A stretch of 21,362 bases of DNA from Treponema sp. (GTDB lineage Bacteria; Spirochaetota; Spirochaetia; Treponematales; Treponemataceae). Both the position numbers and the translations under genes were made by a program. Below, one piece after another: positions 21,260-21,362 of this stretch. The notes beneath the pieces were generated by a model. That model was not told the origin of the DNA, searched no databases, and saw only the letters and a list, made by a program, of their open reading frames with translations. Location: NCBI GenBank assembly GCA_031290005.1, contig JAITOJ010000054.1, positions 1 to 21,362 of the forward strand, written 5' to 3'. Position 1 is the stretch's first letter. Each line of letters starts with the position of its first letter.

Positions 21260-21362
21260 TCACCGTATCCAGCAGTTCGTCCACCACGGAGATGAATTTT
21301 GCCGCCGCGTTGTAACCGTGCTGGAACTTGATGATGTCCGCCAGTTCCTCGTCGATGTTCAC
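21240..21362 (-). CDS. flgK: Flagellar hook-associated protein FlgK, C-terminal end only
   Basis: The last 40 codons of a gene entering from the right edge encode VNIDEELADIIKFQHGYNAA and then AKFISVVDELLDTVINRLGV, the characteristic C-terminal coiled-coil segment of FlgK (HAP1), which joins hook and filament. The stop TAA is at 21242-21240. The gene is convergent with the riboflavin kinase gene and shares 20 bp with it, so no separate terminator fits between them. Its presence shows a flagellate organism, consistent with a spirochaete. Confidence 0.9.
   Translation of the reverse strand: MNIDEELADIIKFQHGYNAAAKFISVVDELLDTVINRLGV

Overview
The window looks like a spirochaete chromosome, most likely a Treponema-type gut species. 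The evidence is the yajC-secD pair, a flgK 3' end, the many lipoproteins with loose lipoboxes, an exported protein with the 'FASGSKE' signal-peptide end common in treponemes, and glycan-import genes typical of gut treponemes. The assignment is inference; no rRNA or tRNA gene is present.

Layout. (1) 1-1659, minus strand: secD (cut by the window edge) and yajC, overlapping by one base, behind a near-consensus sigma-70 promoter. (2) 1688-4996: an AT-rich accessory island holding small hypothetical, membrane and lipoprotein genes plus a divergent Xre-type regulator. It is bounded by two copies of the last ~120 bp of the lacI-type gene that starts the next region. A hairpin-rich non-coding stretch (about 3255-3500) inside it may be the decayed right end of an IS200/IS605 element. 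(3) 4997-20617, minus strand: one long co-oriented cluster. In transcription order it encodes an outer-membrane beta-barrel protein, a small lipoprotein, an 838-residue lipoprotein with two CBM9-like domains, a lipoprotein endo-beta-1,4-galactanase (GH53) with FN3 and CBM9-like domains, a further FN3/CBM9-like lipoprotein, a sugar-binding lipoprotein, two MalF/MalG-type permeases, a GH42 beta-galactosidase and a LacI-family repressor. (4) 20861-21362: a stand-alone riboflavin kinase on the plus strand, whose 3' end overlaps the 3' end of a convergent flgK.

Region 3 reads as a complete beta-1,4-galactan (type I arabinogalactan, pectin side chain) utilisation locus. The model, inferred from gene content, is that surface lipoproteins bind and cut galactan, the barrel passes galacto-oligosaccharides across the outer membrane, the binding protein and permeases import them, cytoplasmic GH42 releases galactose, and the LacI-type protein senses the sugar. 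No importer ATPase is present, so a shared MsmX/MalK-type ATPase encoded elsewhere must be assumed. The single strong promoter lies upstream of the barrel gene with an overlapping palindrome that fits a LacI-family operator. Two intergenic structures could adjust expression inside the cluster: eleven tandem 23-bp hairpin units after the galactanase gene, and a GC-rich stem-loop just before the binding-protein gene.

The most notable points are the surface-lipoprotein galactan system itself, the 11 x 23 bp hairpin array, the lacI 3'-end duplication in which all five differences are silent, and a G6 tract that appears to break an otherwise tightly overlapping small-gene operon.
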